Of a DNA stretch of 64,000 nucleotides, positions 1 through 10,462 are shown in pieces. The number at the start of each line of letters is the position of its first letter. Within the stretch, counting starts at the first letter, position 1. Source of the DNA: Metellina segmentata (lineage: Eukaryota; Arthropoda; Arachnida; Araneae; Tetragnathidae); assembly GCA_947359465.1 (NCBI GenBank), contig OX375872.1, positions 18,398,018-18,462,017 on the forward strand. Direction: 5' to 3'. The notes under the pieces were generated by a model. It ran no database searches, had not been told where the DNA came from, and worked only from the letters and a program-made list of their open reading frames with translations. A program made the position numbers and the translations under genes.

Positions 1-640
1 AGAACATACTTTGAAAAGTTCTGGGAAGGTCTTGTCTGCAGTATGAAGTACACGATTCTTTGCGCTGGTGAAAGTGTTATTAATGCAAGACCATGAACGT
101 ATCTTTTCGAAGACAGTGATGCTTTTGTAGTTTTGACTCCTGCCATGTTCTTACAGAAAATCAGGATAAACAGGAGTTCCTGACGATGCCAACAAGGGAA
201 ACAGGCGATTTGCTTATAAACAAATGCTACGCCAGCAGCTTAAGAAACGTTTTAGAATAACAGCAGCTTAAAAACGTTAGCAGATTAGAAACGTTTTAGC
301 GAGTATCTAGGCCAACTCAGAGACTTTTCCAGTGTTCCAAGGGAATTTGACATTGAAGTAGGAGACATAGTACTAGTTGGTGACAGTAATTCTAAAAGAT
401 CCAACTGGTTATTAGCTAAAGTTGTGAAGTTGCTTCCTGGGAAAGATGGGAAAGTGCGAGTCGTCGAAGTCAAAACTAAAACGGGAACCCTCTTATGGCC
501 TGCCCAGAGATTGTACCCTTTGGAGATAATAGAATATGAAGAACCATCAGTTCCTGAAAGGGATTCACAACCGATTGTGGAGGATCAAGAACCAGATTCC
601 GCTTCTGTGGACGTATCTGGTACAGTGCCTGTCTAAATAG
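1..640 (+). pseudogene. BEL/Pao retrotransposon pol C-terminus (integrase tail), decayed
   Basis: This is the 3' end of a BEL/Pao-type LTR retrotransposon polyprotein and enters from the left edge. Frame 1 is open from 289 to the TAA at 634-636. It encodes the conserved domain that follows the integrase core in BEL/Pao elements: EYLGQL, then FDIEVGDIVLVGD, NWLLAKVVKLLPGKDGKVR, and VKTKTGTLLWPAQRLYPLE. This resembles the DUF5641 domain. Upstream (1-288) the same protein family can be followed across several stops and frame changes (INARP, LTPAMFL), so the copy is dead. A local duplication of 'cagcagcttaagaaacg' at 235-297 adds to the damage. Family recognition is from memory of domain pattern; no search was run. 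Confidence 0.8.
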
Positions 641-998
641 AATCTCCAGGTCTAGATAAAAACCGAATTCGAAGGTCAAGATTTCGACGATCTTTAAGAC
701 CTGTCCACCTTTAAGACGTGAACTGATTCCTGAGTTTCATGAACCTGAAACTCAGAGTTGGGAGGATAAAACGAATGCAAGCCTGTTCTTGTGTATGAGG
801 ACCTGCCGCGCATGGAAGCGCGGGGAGAGAGGAGGAAAAAAGAGGACTTTTTCGATGTTTACCACTTTTATGTTGTTGTTTTTTAACGAATTGGGTGTGT
901 AACCGATAATGCGTCTCTGTAAATATAAGTGTTGTTCTTTCTATTTCAAATATATAATTTTTAACTTTGAGAATTCGTCTCCTTGTGTTCTTGAGTGG
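641..998 (+). other. Region downstream of BEL pol; possible 3' LTR remnant
   Basis: No gene is visible. A 3' LTR is expected here by position. The stretch holds a small GC hairpin (ccgcgc at 806-811 pairing with gcgcgg at 818-823) followed by a purine run to about 845 that could be a polypurine tract. I could not define LTR ends or a matching 5' LTR. Confidence 0.3.

Positions 999-999
<1 letters not shown>

Positions 1000-1072
<73 letters not shown>
1000..1072. repeat. (TA)n(CA)n microsatellite
   Basis: About 60 bp of uninterrupted TA (1000-1060) passes directly into (CA)6 (1061-1072). It generates spurious Ile-Tyr open frames on both strands. Confidence 0.98.
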
Positions 1073-1204
1073 GAGTTATTCAAAATGAATCATCCGATAT
1101 CAAAATTCTATATTTTCCAAAATAAACGACACAGAATGTTAAGTAATACACACATGAATACAAAGGAAATATATGAAAGTTTTATACTGTGACGAATAAA
1201 TGGC

Positions 1205-1740
1205 GCCCGTGTGTTCTTCGTGAAGCTATTTCACGAAAAATGTTTTTACGGAAATAAACAGGCACTGGCAGTACCTATTGGGATATGTTACAAATCTGGT
1301 TTTCCCTCAGATAAAGAAAGATCTCTCCAACTTCGTTTTCCAACAAGATGGGGCACCACCTCACTGGGCTACAGTGGTTCTCCGTTTCCATAACACGGAG
1401 CTACCTCGCAGCTGGATCGGTCGTAGTGGACCAGATGACTTGATGTTACACAGCTGGCCACCTAGGTCACCTGATATGACCCCATGCGATTTTTTCCTTT
1501 GAGGGTTTGTAAAAGATAAAGTTACAGCGCCCCTATCTGCGAAATAAGGAAGTTCAAAACATATCTCGAAAACTAGAGGGGATAGGTCAAAAAGTTCAAC
1601 TAAAAAGATGTGCACAATAGCATAATAAGAACACAGAAATAAAGTTTAATCGAGTTATCTGTAAAATTGTCGGAGATTCGCGATTGAAATTTGAACTATT
1701 CCATACCCTGAAAAAGGGGTCGTCCTGAAATTAAAAAATG
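1205..1740 (+). pseudogene. Tc1/mariner-superfamily transposase remnant A (C-terminal half)
   Basis: The + strand encodes the catalytic C-terminal half of a DD-D type cut-and-paste transposase. The motifs are FQQDGAPPHW, RSWIGRSGP, WPPRSPDMTPCDFFL and then KDKV after a TGA stop at 1501-1503 where a Trp codon is expected. The Asp of QQDG and the Asp of CDFF are separated by 46 residues. The N-terminal DNA-binding region is missing. After 1503 the homologous tail is broken by stops but continues as recognisable sequence to about 1740. Relationship to IS630/Tc1/mariner is from motif layout; the subfamily is uncertain. Confidence 0.75.
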
Positions 1741-1935
1741 TGTTCTCAGGTGTTATAACAGTTTTTCTGAGTTATAATAACGGCGAATTTAAATTCAAAC
1801 AACAAGAAAAAAGATAAATAAATAATACATCTGAAAAACGCACTCCGGAAAATTAAAAAATACTGAAGATCCGAAATCTCAATTTTCTCGCGCAACAACT
1901 AAAATACACGATTAAAGTGGTTAGGAAACAGCGAC
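1500..1935 (+). repeat. Left arm of long inverted repeat
   Basis: This arm matches the reverse complement of about 3140-3565 over roughly 400 bp. Shared tracts include 'aaataaggaagtt', 'tcgagttatctgtaaaatt', 'gaaatttgaactattccat', 'gtcgtcctgaaattaaaaaa', 'gaatttaaattcaaacaac' and 'caactaaaatacacgatta'. It begins inside the tail of transposase remnant A, so the arms are derived from that element's 3' end. Confidence 0.85.
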
Positions 1936-2890
1936 TTCCACTATAATCAGTATTATGAGATGGTGCTTTTCTATGGCCAATGCCAACTTGTGCGGTCCAG
2001 ACTGCGCGGACTTATGCCGTTCGGTTTTCAAATGGTCTATATCCAACTTCGACAATCATTGAAAACGTTGTTCGTCGTCTCAGAGACACAAGCAGCACTA
2101 GAAGCAAACCTCGTTCGGGCAGACCACGTATGCCTAGTAGAATACAAGTAGAAGACATACTGAATTACGCTTCAGCCCATCCCCACTGCAGTACTTGACA
2201 ATCAGCAACAAAAGTGGCTTAGTACGAGTACAATGCCAAGTATGGTAAATACTGCACGACAATGGTGAACATCCCTACCATGCAATTCCGCGGCAAGGAT
2301 TATTACCGGGAGACAAACAGTGACGCTTTGACTGGTTCAAATGGGCATTGAAGGAATTGGAGGTTAGACCAGAATTTTTTCCAACATAATATGGTCGGAC
2401 GAGGCTGTTAGATCGAATCTGGGTACTGAACCGACACAACACCCATTTCAATGCACTAGAAAATCCCACATGGGGAGTTTTTGTCAGACAGTAGGTGCAG
2501 TGTTCGACGAATTTGTGATGCGGTAACAGGAAGGATCGTCTTATAGGACCCGTGTTCTATGACAGTTCACTAAATGGACCGAAATACTTTCAGCTATTAC
2601 AGGATGTGTTACCTGACTACCTATTATATTCCTCTGGCGATTTTGTCTTTCTTGTGGTTTCAACATGATGGCGCTCCGCCGCACAAACCGCACGCAGTGT
2701 GACAGTTTCTTAATAACAGATTTGGCCATCAGATAATCGGGTACGGTGGCTGTGTTGAATGGCCTACACGAGCACCAGACCTTACACCACTCGATTTCTT
2801 CATCTGCGGTTACAGATCGGGCGTATGAAGCTCCGTCAACAAGTTTGCTGAATCTGCTGCAGCATATCATCGATAGCTGTGCTACCATCA
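1935..2890 (+). pseudogene. Tc1/mariner-superfamily transposase remnant B
   Basis: A nearly full-length but heavily decayed transposase lies between the two inverted-repeat arms. An N-terminal helix-turn-helix region is seen at 1990-2130 (TIIENVVRRLRDT, then TRSKPRSGRPR). The catalytic region is at about 2650-2810: WFQHDGAPPHK, QFLNNRF, EWPTRAPDLTPLDFF. Spacing between the QHDG and LDFF aspartates is 41 residues, unlike 46 in remnant A, so the two are different subfamilies. Many stops and frameshifts separate the recognisable blocks. It is not functional. Confidence 0.75.
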
Positions 2891-3139
2891 TACCGCAGAT
2901 GATAAGGAATGTGCATAGCGGCGTGCTTGATCAAATACAAATGTGTATCGTGTCCGAAATCTTTTTGAAAACACTCACCATGTTTTTGTTTAGCAATAAA
3001 TTTCTTGCTTTTGCTCATCTGTGTCTTTTACTTTTCAATTGTGCCACACTGAATAAAGCGCATTTGTTTCTGACATTTTCGCATCTGCTCAAAATTTATC
3101 AGGATAATATTATTAAATAGTAAATTTCAATTTCGTGGC

Positions 3140-3565
3140 TGTATTATAGTTGAGAGGCTTTAATCGTGTATTTTAGTTGTAGCGTGTATTTTAGTTGTCA
3201 TTTTATTTTTATTTTCCAGAGTGCGTCTTTCAGATGTTCTTTTTATTTATCTTTATTTTACTTTCTCTGTTGTTTGAATTTAAATTCGTCGTTGCTTAAC
3301 TCAGAAAAACTGTATAATACCGGAGAACACGTTTTTTAATTTCAGGACGACTCCCTTTTCAAAACATGGAATAGTTCAAATTTCAATCGAGAATATATTC
3401 GCGAATTTTACAGATAACTCGATAAATCTTTTTTCTGTGCTTTTATTATGTTATTGTGCATATCTTTCTTCCTGAACCTTTTGGACTATCTCTTTTAATT
3501 TCCGAGTTATTTTTTTAACTTCCTTATTACGTCGCTAGGAGCGCTGTAAGCTGTCTCAATAAATT
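3140..3565 (-). repeat. Right arm of long inverted repeat
   Basis: Inverted, imperfect copy of 1500-1935. Read on the minus strand it carries the same remnant-A 3' tail, including 'aaataaggaagtt'-like sequence near 3530 and 'caactaaaatacacgatta' near 3160-3180. A short extra duplication ('tgtattttagttgt' twice at 3165-3199) lies at the inner end. Confidence 0.85.
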
Positions 3566-3660
3566 CAGCATGGTCACTTTACTATAGTTACTTCTTGGAC
3601 TATATGTGACGTTATTTCAAAGTTAAAGGGATTAAAGGGACTTTACAGGTCACCCTGTAT
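3566..3660 (-). mobile_element. Putative transposon terminus (CAGGGTGACCTGTAAAG)
   Basis: Read on the minus strand this starts with CAGGGTGACCTGTAAAGTCC next to TA dinucleotides (3656 inward). That is the usual form of a Tc1/mariner-superfamily inverted-terminal-repeat end. The opposite end was not found, so it may belong to either remnant A or B. Confidence 0.4.
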
Positions 3661-5246
3661 ATAATTGTGTCAAGTCTGTGTGATCAATGTTTATTCTCCG
3701 TCTTTTAGCTCTTTTACTATTTTGTATTCTTTAGATTTTGAATATTATATATAAGCCCCGAATGATAAAAGAATATCTTTCATTTCATGCCCATTTTATT
3801 TGCCGAAAAATGTTCCAATTTCGTTGAATTGGTAGTAACAATCTTTTAAAAACATTAAAATCGAGGTTTTTATTTTACAGAAAATCTGATACAGATATAC
3901 AACGAAGTACTCGTACAAAATCCTTGAAATTTAAATTGAGATGATACCATGCGAGAATTGTCGATGTAATCTTTCGTTTCCACGGGTCCTTTTTTACCAA
4001 AAGCTAGATTTTTAATCATAGCACATAAACATTCATGAAGCTCCTTTTGAAACGCTTACTTCCTTTTTATTGGGCTACTACACGTGCATTAGCGGTTTCT
4101 GAAAAGAGAGACCCTCCCTTCCAAACTCCAAACAACCCTATAATACCGGAATTAAACTGCTTAATTGCGTGTATTTATATCTGCAAGCGCAACTTTGATT
4201 ACGCTTCGAGTAGAAGAAGGGCATGTAAAAAGGGTGTACTTGTGTTAAATGAGTGCGTTACATACTCCCCAGAGAGATGTATATTAATGTTTTATTGGTG
4301 TGTTTCGTGCTATCTCCAAGGATGTGCGATCTGTTGCTGTAATGAATCATATTCGTGTAATGGTTCAATTTCTAATGTTCGATGGAGGAGGTGATGTTAT
4401 GGATCAAATAAATCTCAAAATGAACTACCTTCTGAGCTTTGTGAGATTAGTAGAGGGAAGTATTGCTACCTGGAAGTATTGAAGTACCCTACAACACACT
4501 TAAGGTGCACATTAGATTGTTTCTTAAAATTTGCTTTTAAAAATACATTTTTTTCACAACAGGACATTGGTTTGTGCTAAAACTAATTTTAGTTTAAACA
4601 ATTCAGATTAAACCAATCATTAATTATCCGATTGAGATATAATTAGCTAATTATCGTGTTTTTTGAGCACTGACTTTTCGAATTTTATTTTTCGTTCTGA
4701 AATACAATTCCTGTTCTAATGTTATGCACTTTTAATTAAGTTTCTAGAGGGACTAGGTTTTATATATAATTTTTTTCACCAAGGAAACAAGAAAAATCTA
4801 GATTTTTTGAGGAATTTAACGCATTTAAAATGATCAAAATATTAATTTCTTAACTAATAACTTAAGATGGAACTCAAAACATTCACTGTATTATGTACAT
4901 AATAGTGATAACGGATTATTTCATTGTTGAGTTATCACTGAACGCAAAAACGTTGCTAGCGTGTTGCAAAAACAGTTATTAAGATAATGGGTTTAGTTTT
5001 GGCAAAATGTTTGGGTATATGGTGACAGTACCTAACGAAAATCCTTGTAACTGGAAACTATTGCACATAGATCTAAGAATTGGATAATAGTATTTTAGAG
5101 CTTGGTTGAAAGTTCGGGGAAAATACTTGGAAGCAATTAAAAAAGTATCCATATCTTGGTCTATTTTTGTGAATTCTAGTGTATAAATACACCTCAACAA
5201 CTACACAACCATATCTATTGTTTGAAAGAATCCATGGTTTCTTTCA
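3661..5246. other. AT-rich intergenic DNA, no recognised feature
   Basis: No conserved protein, RNA gene or clear repeat was identified. The longest open frame (4035-4394, + strand, 119 codons) is Cys-rich but lacks any family signature and sits in ordinary AT-rich sequence; I treat it as chance. Confidence 0.5.
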
Positions 5247-5892
5247 ACCTTTTGAATTATTCTTTTGGTTCTATATTTAGAATAGAATCCTTTGGAGGGA
5301 TTTTATAGATCCATTCTGTAGAATAGAATCATTTGGAGTGATTTTATGGGTCTATTCTGTAGAATAGAATCCTTTGGAGTGATTTTATTGGTTCATTCTG
5401 TAGAATAGAATCACTTGAAAAGTTTCTATCGTCCCTTTATTAGAAGATAATTCTTTGGAAGAAATATATTTGGGCTTCCTTTCTTATAATATAATCTTTT
5501 GGAACGATTTTATTGCCACATTCTGTAGACAAGAATCCCCTAGAAATATTATATTGCTCATATACTCATAATAAATCATTTGGAAAAATTCCATTGTCCC
5601 TTTGGTTAGACTAGAATCCATTGGGAAGATTATATCGGTCCTCTCCTAAAATAGAATTCATTGGAAAGATTAAATTTTGATCCTTTCAGTAAAAAAATAC
5701 TCTGTGAAGATAATATTGATGCTCTTCTTAGATTGGAATCCTTTGAAAAAATTCCACTCGCACCTTCCTTCGTATACAATCCTTTAAAAGACCGTATTTA
5801 TATTTTCTTTAGAATACAGTCATTTTTGAAAAGATTCCACTGAACAAGGCCAAAATTGGTAAAAAGTCTTGCACTGAAATCTGAAGGGTTGA
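5247..5892 (-). repeat. 42-bp minisatellite array (TTAA-element family), antisense
   Basis: About 14 degenerate units of roughly 42 bp with the core 'agaatcctttggaaagattc' run in antisense orientation relative to the family's 'ggttcagatgc' end. The array is bounded by 'ttcaacctttt' on the left and 'ctgaagggttga' on the right, which look like mutated versions of the TTAA/CCC...GGG/TTAA ends seen in better copies. Confidence 0.8.
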
Positions 5893-6292
5893 GAAGTATA
5901 ATTGTGTTTGTGGACTCCGCAAAGTTGTAGTGAAAAATTGAACAATACAATAGAACCTTGAATAGCTTTTAATTGCCAAACAGAACCTTGGTTATCCATG
6001 CTTTGATTAACATAATGTCAGCGTTAACCTAGTAATACCTATTTTTAAAGCAAGATTCAAAGAAGTAAGAATAAATTATTTACGAAATTCTGCCCTGTAG
6101 TACAGATGAAGAGAAATTCAACTCTAACTGTAGTACAAAGATAATCTACTTAATAAATACCATAGTCAGAAAATACATTAATTACCTAATATTAGGAGAA
6201 CAGTATTTCGGTTATAAAGCAATTTTTCCAATGTTTTGCATATTAATAATCAATTTCGTTACAATTCTCGTTTTTCACATCATCACTCATTC
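5893..6292. other. AT-rich spacer, nothing recognised
   Basis: Unique AT-rich sequence between two minisatellite arrays in opposite orientation. I see no gene or repeat in it. Confidence 0.5.
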
Positions 6293-6870
6293 TTAACTCT
6301 ATGGGGGGGGTACAAGCATAATTCCACCTTGTAACCTGCACTCTTCCCTCTCTCTGCCTTTTTCTTAGGAAAGTATCAGTAAAATCGTTCCAAGGGATTT
6401 TATTCTAAGGAAAGGAGCGATGAGATTTTTTTTTCAAAGGATTGTATACTAAAGAAAAGACCAAAATTATCTTTCCAAAAGATTCTTTTCGAATTTAAGG
6501 ACCAATGGAATCTTTTGAAAGGATTCAATTCGAATTAAATGTCTAAAACACAATCTTTCTAAAGGATTATATTCTAAGGAAAAGACCAAAAATATCTTTT
6601 CAGAAGATTTCTTCGAATTTAAGAACTAACACAATCTTTCTAAAAGATTCTTTCCAGAAGATTTCTTCGAATTTAAGAACTAACATAATCTTTCTAAAAG
6701 ATTCTTTTCAAAAGAAATGAGCAATAGAATTGTTCAAATTGATTCTTTTCAAAGGAAACGAGCAACAGAATTGTTCAAAGTGATTATTTTTAAAGGTATT
6801 GAGCAATGGAATTGTCCCAAAGGATTCTTTTAAAAGGAAAGGACCAAGTTAACTTTTTAAAGATTGAAAT
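6293..6870 (+). mobile_element. TTAA-bounded minisatellite element, right end lost
   Basis: TTAA at 6293-6296 is followed by 'ctctatgggggggg' and 'gcataattccaccttg', matching the left terminus of the copy at 56842. The interior is about 11 units of the 42-bp repeat in forward orientation. Two adjacent units near 6590-6710 are almost identical ('cagaagatttcttcgaattt' twice), showing recent local duplication. The right terminus is not recognisable. Confidence 0.7.
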
Positions 6871-6894
6871 TATCCATGGAGATTCTTTACATGT

Positions 6895-7310
6895 TTCCAT
6901 AAGCGATTATTTAAGCCGCAAACTCCGTAACCACTGCGAACGATTAACGGAACCGAAATCCGCTCTATAGAGGTTCCTGCCGGGAGATGATGGGAGCAGT
7001 ACGCTCCCATGGTTTTGAACGAGCCTATTCCTTAAATTAGGTGATAGGTTGGAACTTAAACAAAGCGCTTCCTCAATTGGCGTCCTTTCGCGAGGATTCC
7101 ATTTCTAAGCTTATCTACCGTTCGGAGCCGAAAGCGATAGCATTGATAACGATTAGGCAGGGGGAAAACATCACTCTTTGATCGTCTTTCATGCTATTGA
7201 GTGTGAAAGCCATCTTCTAACGAGATTTCACACGTACTCTGAAATCAACTGACCCAAGGTCGATTGCCTTATACTGGGAGCCGGAGTATTAAGGTTCCAG
7301 AGGTGGGAAC
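6895..7310. other. Less AT-rich unique island with perfect hairpin
   Basis: This stretch is visibly richer in G+C than its surroundings and shows no repeat-family match inside the window. It contains an 8-bp perfect stem (atgggagc at 6990-6997 with gctcccat at 7003-7010, loop agtac). No reading frame stands out. It could be a conserved non-coding or regulatory segment, or an unrecognised old repeat. Confidence 0.35.
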
Positions 7311-7477
7311 ATATTGCTTATATTTAATCTACCCACTGACATAAGGTGTATACGAAAGAACAAATTCTTCAGTTCCAATATGAATTTGATAAAAGCATGC
7401 AAAAGACACAATTAATTTATTGATGTGTTTGTATGACTAAATATTACCACACATTCATTAATATACATAAATATTAC

Positions 7478-7632
7478 AGGGTAGGACCGCGGTAGGCCTG
7501 TGGAAGTACAATGGATCGGGATGGTTCCGAGGTTAAATCTGTAATGGCCTCGAATGTCCTCACGTTGGCATGGTGTGGAAATTTGGAGAGTGGGGTGCCA
7601 GTTCAGGTGTGACCTCGTCATCTGACAGGTTA
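7478..7632 (+). mobile_element. tRNA-derived SINE, sense, internally deleted
   Basis: This is a copy of the window's most abundant SINE. The consensus reads: tRNA-like head with A-box-like and B-box-like (gttcgaatcc) sequence, a body with 'cgtcgtgtac', 'aaatctgtcgtggcct', 'tgtcctcacgttggcgt', 'gtttggagagtggggtgcca', 'tgacctcgtcatctgac', and a 3' tail of (acct)n. Here the head is damaged and the 3' quarter is missing. Confidence 0.75.
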
Positions 7633-7724
7633 ATTTGTTAGAAATAACAGTTGGTAACTGATAAATTGTCGTTATAAAATTTTGATTTGTTGCAATAACA
7701 GCTATTTTAGTCAACGAACAGTTA
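7633..7724. repeat. 'aacagttg' tandem array, left part
   Basis: Degenerate tandem units containing 'ataacagttggtaactg' and 'tagtcaacgaacagtta'. The array resumes at 8984 after the transposon 7725-8981. Confidence 0.65.
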
Positions 7725-8981
7725 GGGAAGAAATGGGCTAGTGTGGACAATTTTTATAAATTTGGCATAAAAGTATACTAACTATCATTTTGACGCATCA
7801 ACTATTTAAAAAAAAATAATGTGCTCTTTTACTTTTATTTTGGTTGATATATTAAAGTATTTAGCAGTATAATTTTTAAATAATTTTTCATTTAAAAAAA
7901 GTTGTTTTTGTCCACACTAGCCCCATGAAGCCCCAAGTTAGAATACTGATTATACAATTTTAATACAACTCATGTGTGTGTGTGTGAAAGTATGTAAAAC
8001 CATAATAAAATCAATTTTAACCTAAACAGTATAATTCCTTATAAATGTTAATCTCAAAACATATATAATTAATGTAAAGCCCAGTATAATTGTAATTAGG
8101 AACTGCACTATATTGTAGAATCTAATTCAAAGACAAATCAACACAATGGAAAGCTATTTTTAAGTTTTATTTAGTGGGAAAATGATTTTAATGTAGAAAA
8201 GGAATTTTCCTTCTTTTTTGCAATGTAGTTAGATAAATCAACATTAAATGTCAATGCAGTGTGAATTGTGCTACCAGCATCATCTGGTGATAGTAATTTG
8301 CTACAAATTCATTTCTTGAGATTTGTGATACGTCCTTTACATCTGGGAAAAAGAAATATTTACTCTGCTTATTAGAAGAGTTGCTTTGTGTGTAAAAACA
8401 ATACAATTCCTTGTAAATTAATTTACCATTTCATAAAAATTAATTTAATACATAAAAGCCTCAGAGTAAAATATAGAATTATTTGTGAATAAATTTTTTA
8501 CACACACAATCTTATTTAATAAATAGCCTAAAATGTAATATTTAATCCACTTTTTACCACTGAAAGCTAAATGAAGCTAGTGTAGCCATGCCCACAGTAG
8601 CCCGACCACCATGTGTTCACACTAGCCCCATGTAGCCATTTGTTTATTTAGGCCTTTTACTGGTTAATTTTTAAAAAATTTAGAGCAAAAGTGAATATCA
8701 AAATAGCTATTGAATATATTCATTTATAACATACTGTCGCCTTTTTTTTTAATATGGAAATAAAATAGTTTAATCTTATAACTGAAAAACAAATTTAGAA
8801 CTTACTTTACCATCATGAAAAGCTAGTCTTATAAATTCCTACTGAACTGTCAAGTGTGTTGTCATGCAACTTGCACATGTAAGTTTATACCAGTGTTGCT
8901 ATTCTGCAAAAACCTGCTGAGAGATTTTGACGGACAAATAGCAGAGTTATTCAAGTTGTCCACACTAGCCCCCTTCTCCCC
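7725..8981. mobile_element. TA-flanked non-autonomous DNA transposon with 26-bp TIRs
   Basis: TA dinucleotides (7723-7724 and 8982-8983) flank 1257 bp whose ends are inverted copies: GGGAAGAAATGGGCTAGTGT... on the left and ...ACACTAGCCCCCTTCTCCCC on the right. TIR identity runs through 'gggctagtgtggacaa'. No transposase is visible inside. TIR-like motifs recur internally (7911-7932 and about 8610-8640), suggesting earlier nested or duplicated ends. TA flanks fit Tc1/mariner-superfamily mobilisation. Confidence 0.75.
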
Positions 8982-8983
8982 TA

Positions 8984-9240
8984 ATTTGTAACAATGGTTG
9001 CTAATTTGTAGCGTTACTGTTAGTTGGCTACAATGCTTGCTAACTATGAGGCGTAATAGCAGTGGTTGACTGTTTTTTATAATAGCAGTTGTTTTAGGCA
9101 ACGAACGTTAAGCAACTGTTAGCGATAATTTCAGTTAACAACAGTTATTATATAGAACAGTTGGTTACTATTCCATGTAATAACAGTTGCAAAGTGTAAT
9201 TTGAAATAATGGTTGTTATATCTGTTAAATTGTAATAGCA
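8984..9240. repeat. 'aacagttg' tandem array, right part
   Basis: Continuation of the array at 7633-7724, with units such as 'tttaggcaacgaacgttaag' and 'taataacagttg'. Joining the two parts across the transposon restores a continuous array around a single TA. Confidence 0.65.
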
Positions 9241-9620
9241 TCAATTTAAGTATAACGAGGAAATATCAGCCCATCTGCAATACAAATGAGAGCTCAGTTC
9301 TTTGATGTACCTATGGTCTAATACCGATGTCTTCGATTCCCTGAAAGAGTTCGCTGCTATTAACGGTAGTGAGAGAAAGTATACAAATGGATCTGCGGCT
9401 GCAAAGACATGGAAGAGGGAATGTTGCAATACATCGAACCCTTCACCACACTTCAAATGATGGGTAATGTCAGTCCCTGATGCAACGGACAGACGAGATA
9501 GCCTGCGCTGACCTCTTACATCAATAAGGGGCGGCCCTAGGCTTGAAGTGCGATCCATTTCTGATCTTTGATAGGCTCTAACTACTGCATAACGAGCGAT
9601 GAGTCGGAGGTGCACTTAGG
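9241..9620 (-). pseudogene. Open frame with weak Tc1-like HTH similarity
   Basis: A 124-codon open frame on the minus strand (9615 to 9241) contains SLGPPLIDVRGQRRLSRL (about 9535-9485). This resembles the linker after the first helix-turn-helix of some Tc1 transposases. Downstream residues do not continue the Tc1 pattern, so this is at best a fragment fused to unrelated sequence. Apart from that motif I recognise nothing. The sequence is less AT-rich than its neighbours. Confidence 0.3.
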
Positions 9621-9721
9621 AAAGCGTATCTTATGATAATATCAGGGATTTTTCTCGATACCAGTTTATTTTTTGCTTCTTTCTTATGTTGAGGGAGGCG
9701 CAATGAAGTAAAAGGGCGGAT

Positions 9722-9757
9722 GTAGACATTGTTAAAATGGCTCGCGATCATGGCATT
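9722..9757. repeat. 28-bp array unit stranded left of the hAT insertion
   Basis: 'aatggctcgcgatcatggcatt' is a unit of the array that otherwise begins at 12850. It shows that the hAT element 9758-12849 inserted into this array. Confidence 0.7.
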
Positions 9758-10462
9758 CAGAGCTCATAACAGGTTTTAAGTTGTAAAAAAGGGACAAAAG
9801 TGACTAATCAAACAAAAAAAGTGACAAAAAGTGACTAATCAAATAAAAAAAGTGACAAATAACAATATAATACCAGATATATTCAAATATAAAGATAGAA
9901 AAGAAAAAGATACTCCCCAATCACCTTTCTTTGGAAGGTTGGTTGCTTGGTTTGGGTTTAATGGCGGAAGGTCAAATAGTGGACAAGCCGCGCCAGACAC
10001 AGGACGAAATTTTCTTTGGAAGGATATTTAGTTTCTTCATTTAAAAAGTATATTAACAAAACAAAAAAAAATAATTTGTAACCACGATTTCTAAATATGT
10101 TGTTCATTTTTGACATAGCTTGAAGAATTTCTTCCATTTCTTTGAAAGATTGTCTGATTTTTTTTGTAGAAAAAGTCTGAAATTAATTTTGTCTTTTTCT
10201 TCTTAAGAGAAGAAAGTGCATTTTTTAAAGTCTGTCTTTGCTGACCAGTATCATCTGAGACTTTTGCACCCCTTCAACCATTGCCTGAGCAAGTAAGCAT
10301 TGCCTGCTTCCTTAAAATCTTTATTTTTTATCGCCTTCTTGAGCCTATCATTGGCTTCCTTTAACAATTTTGAAGAACTGTACAACACCTCATCCTCTAC
10401 ACATAATTTTAAGTTTTCGTTCTGCTTTTATTACCTTTCATTTTTGCCACCTGCTTTAAATT

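Noticed and set aside
776..998. Complete 3' LTR downstream of the BEL pol end
   Set aside because: No TG...CA boundaries or second LTR could be established.
711..1192. Open frames of 118 and 65 codons rich in Ile-Tyr
   Set aside because: They are translations of the (TA)n microsatellite and flanks; no protein family.
4035..4394. Cys-rich 119-codon frame, considered as a secreted peptide gene
   Set aside because: No signal peptide, no conserved Cys spacing, ordinary AT-rich context.
9241..9620. 124-codon minus frame considered as a host gene
   Set aside because: Only a short Tc1-like patch is recognisable and the rest matches nothing; kept as a weak transposon remnant.
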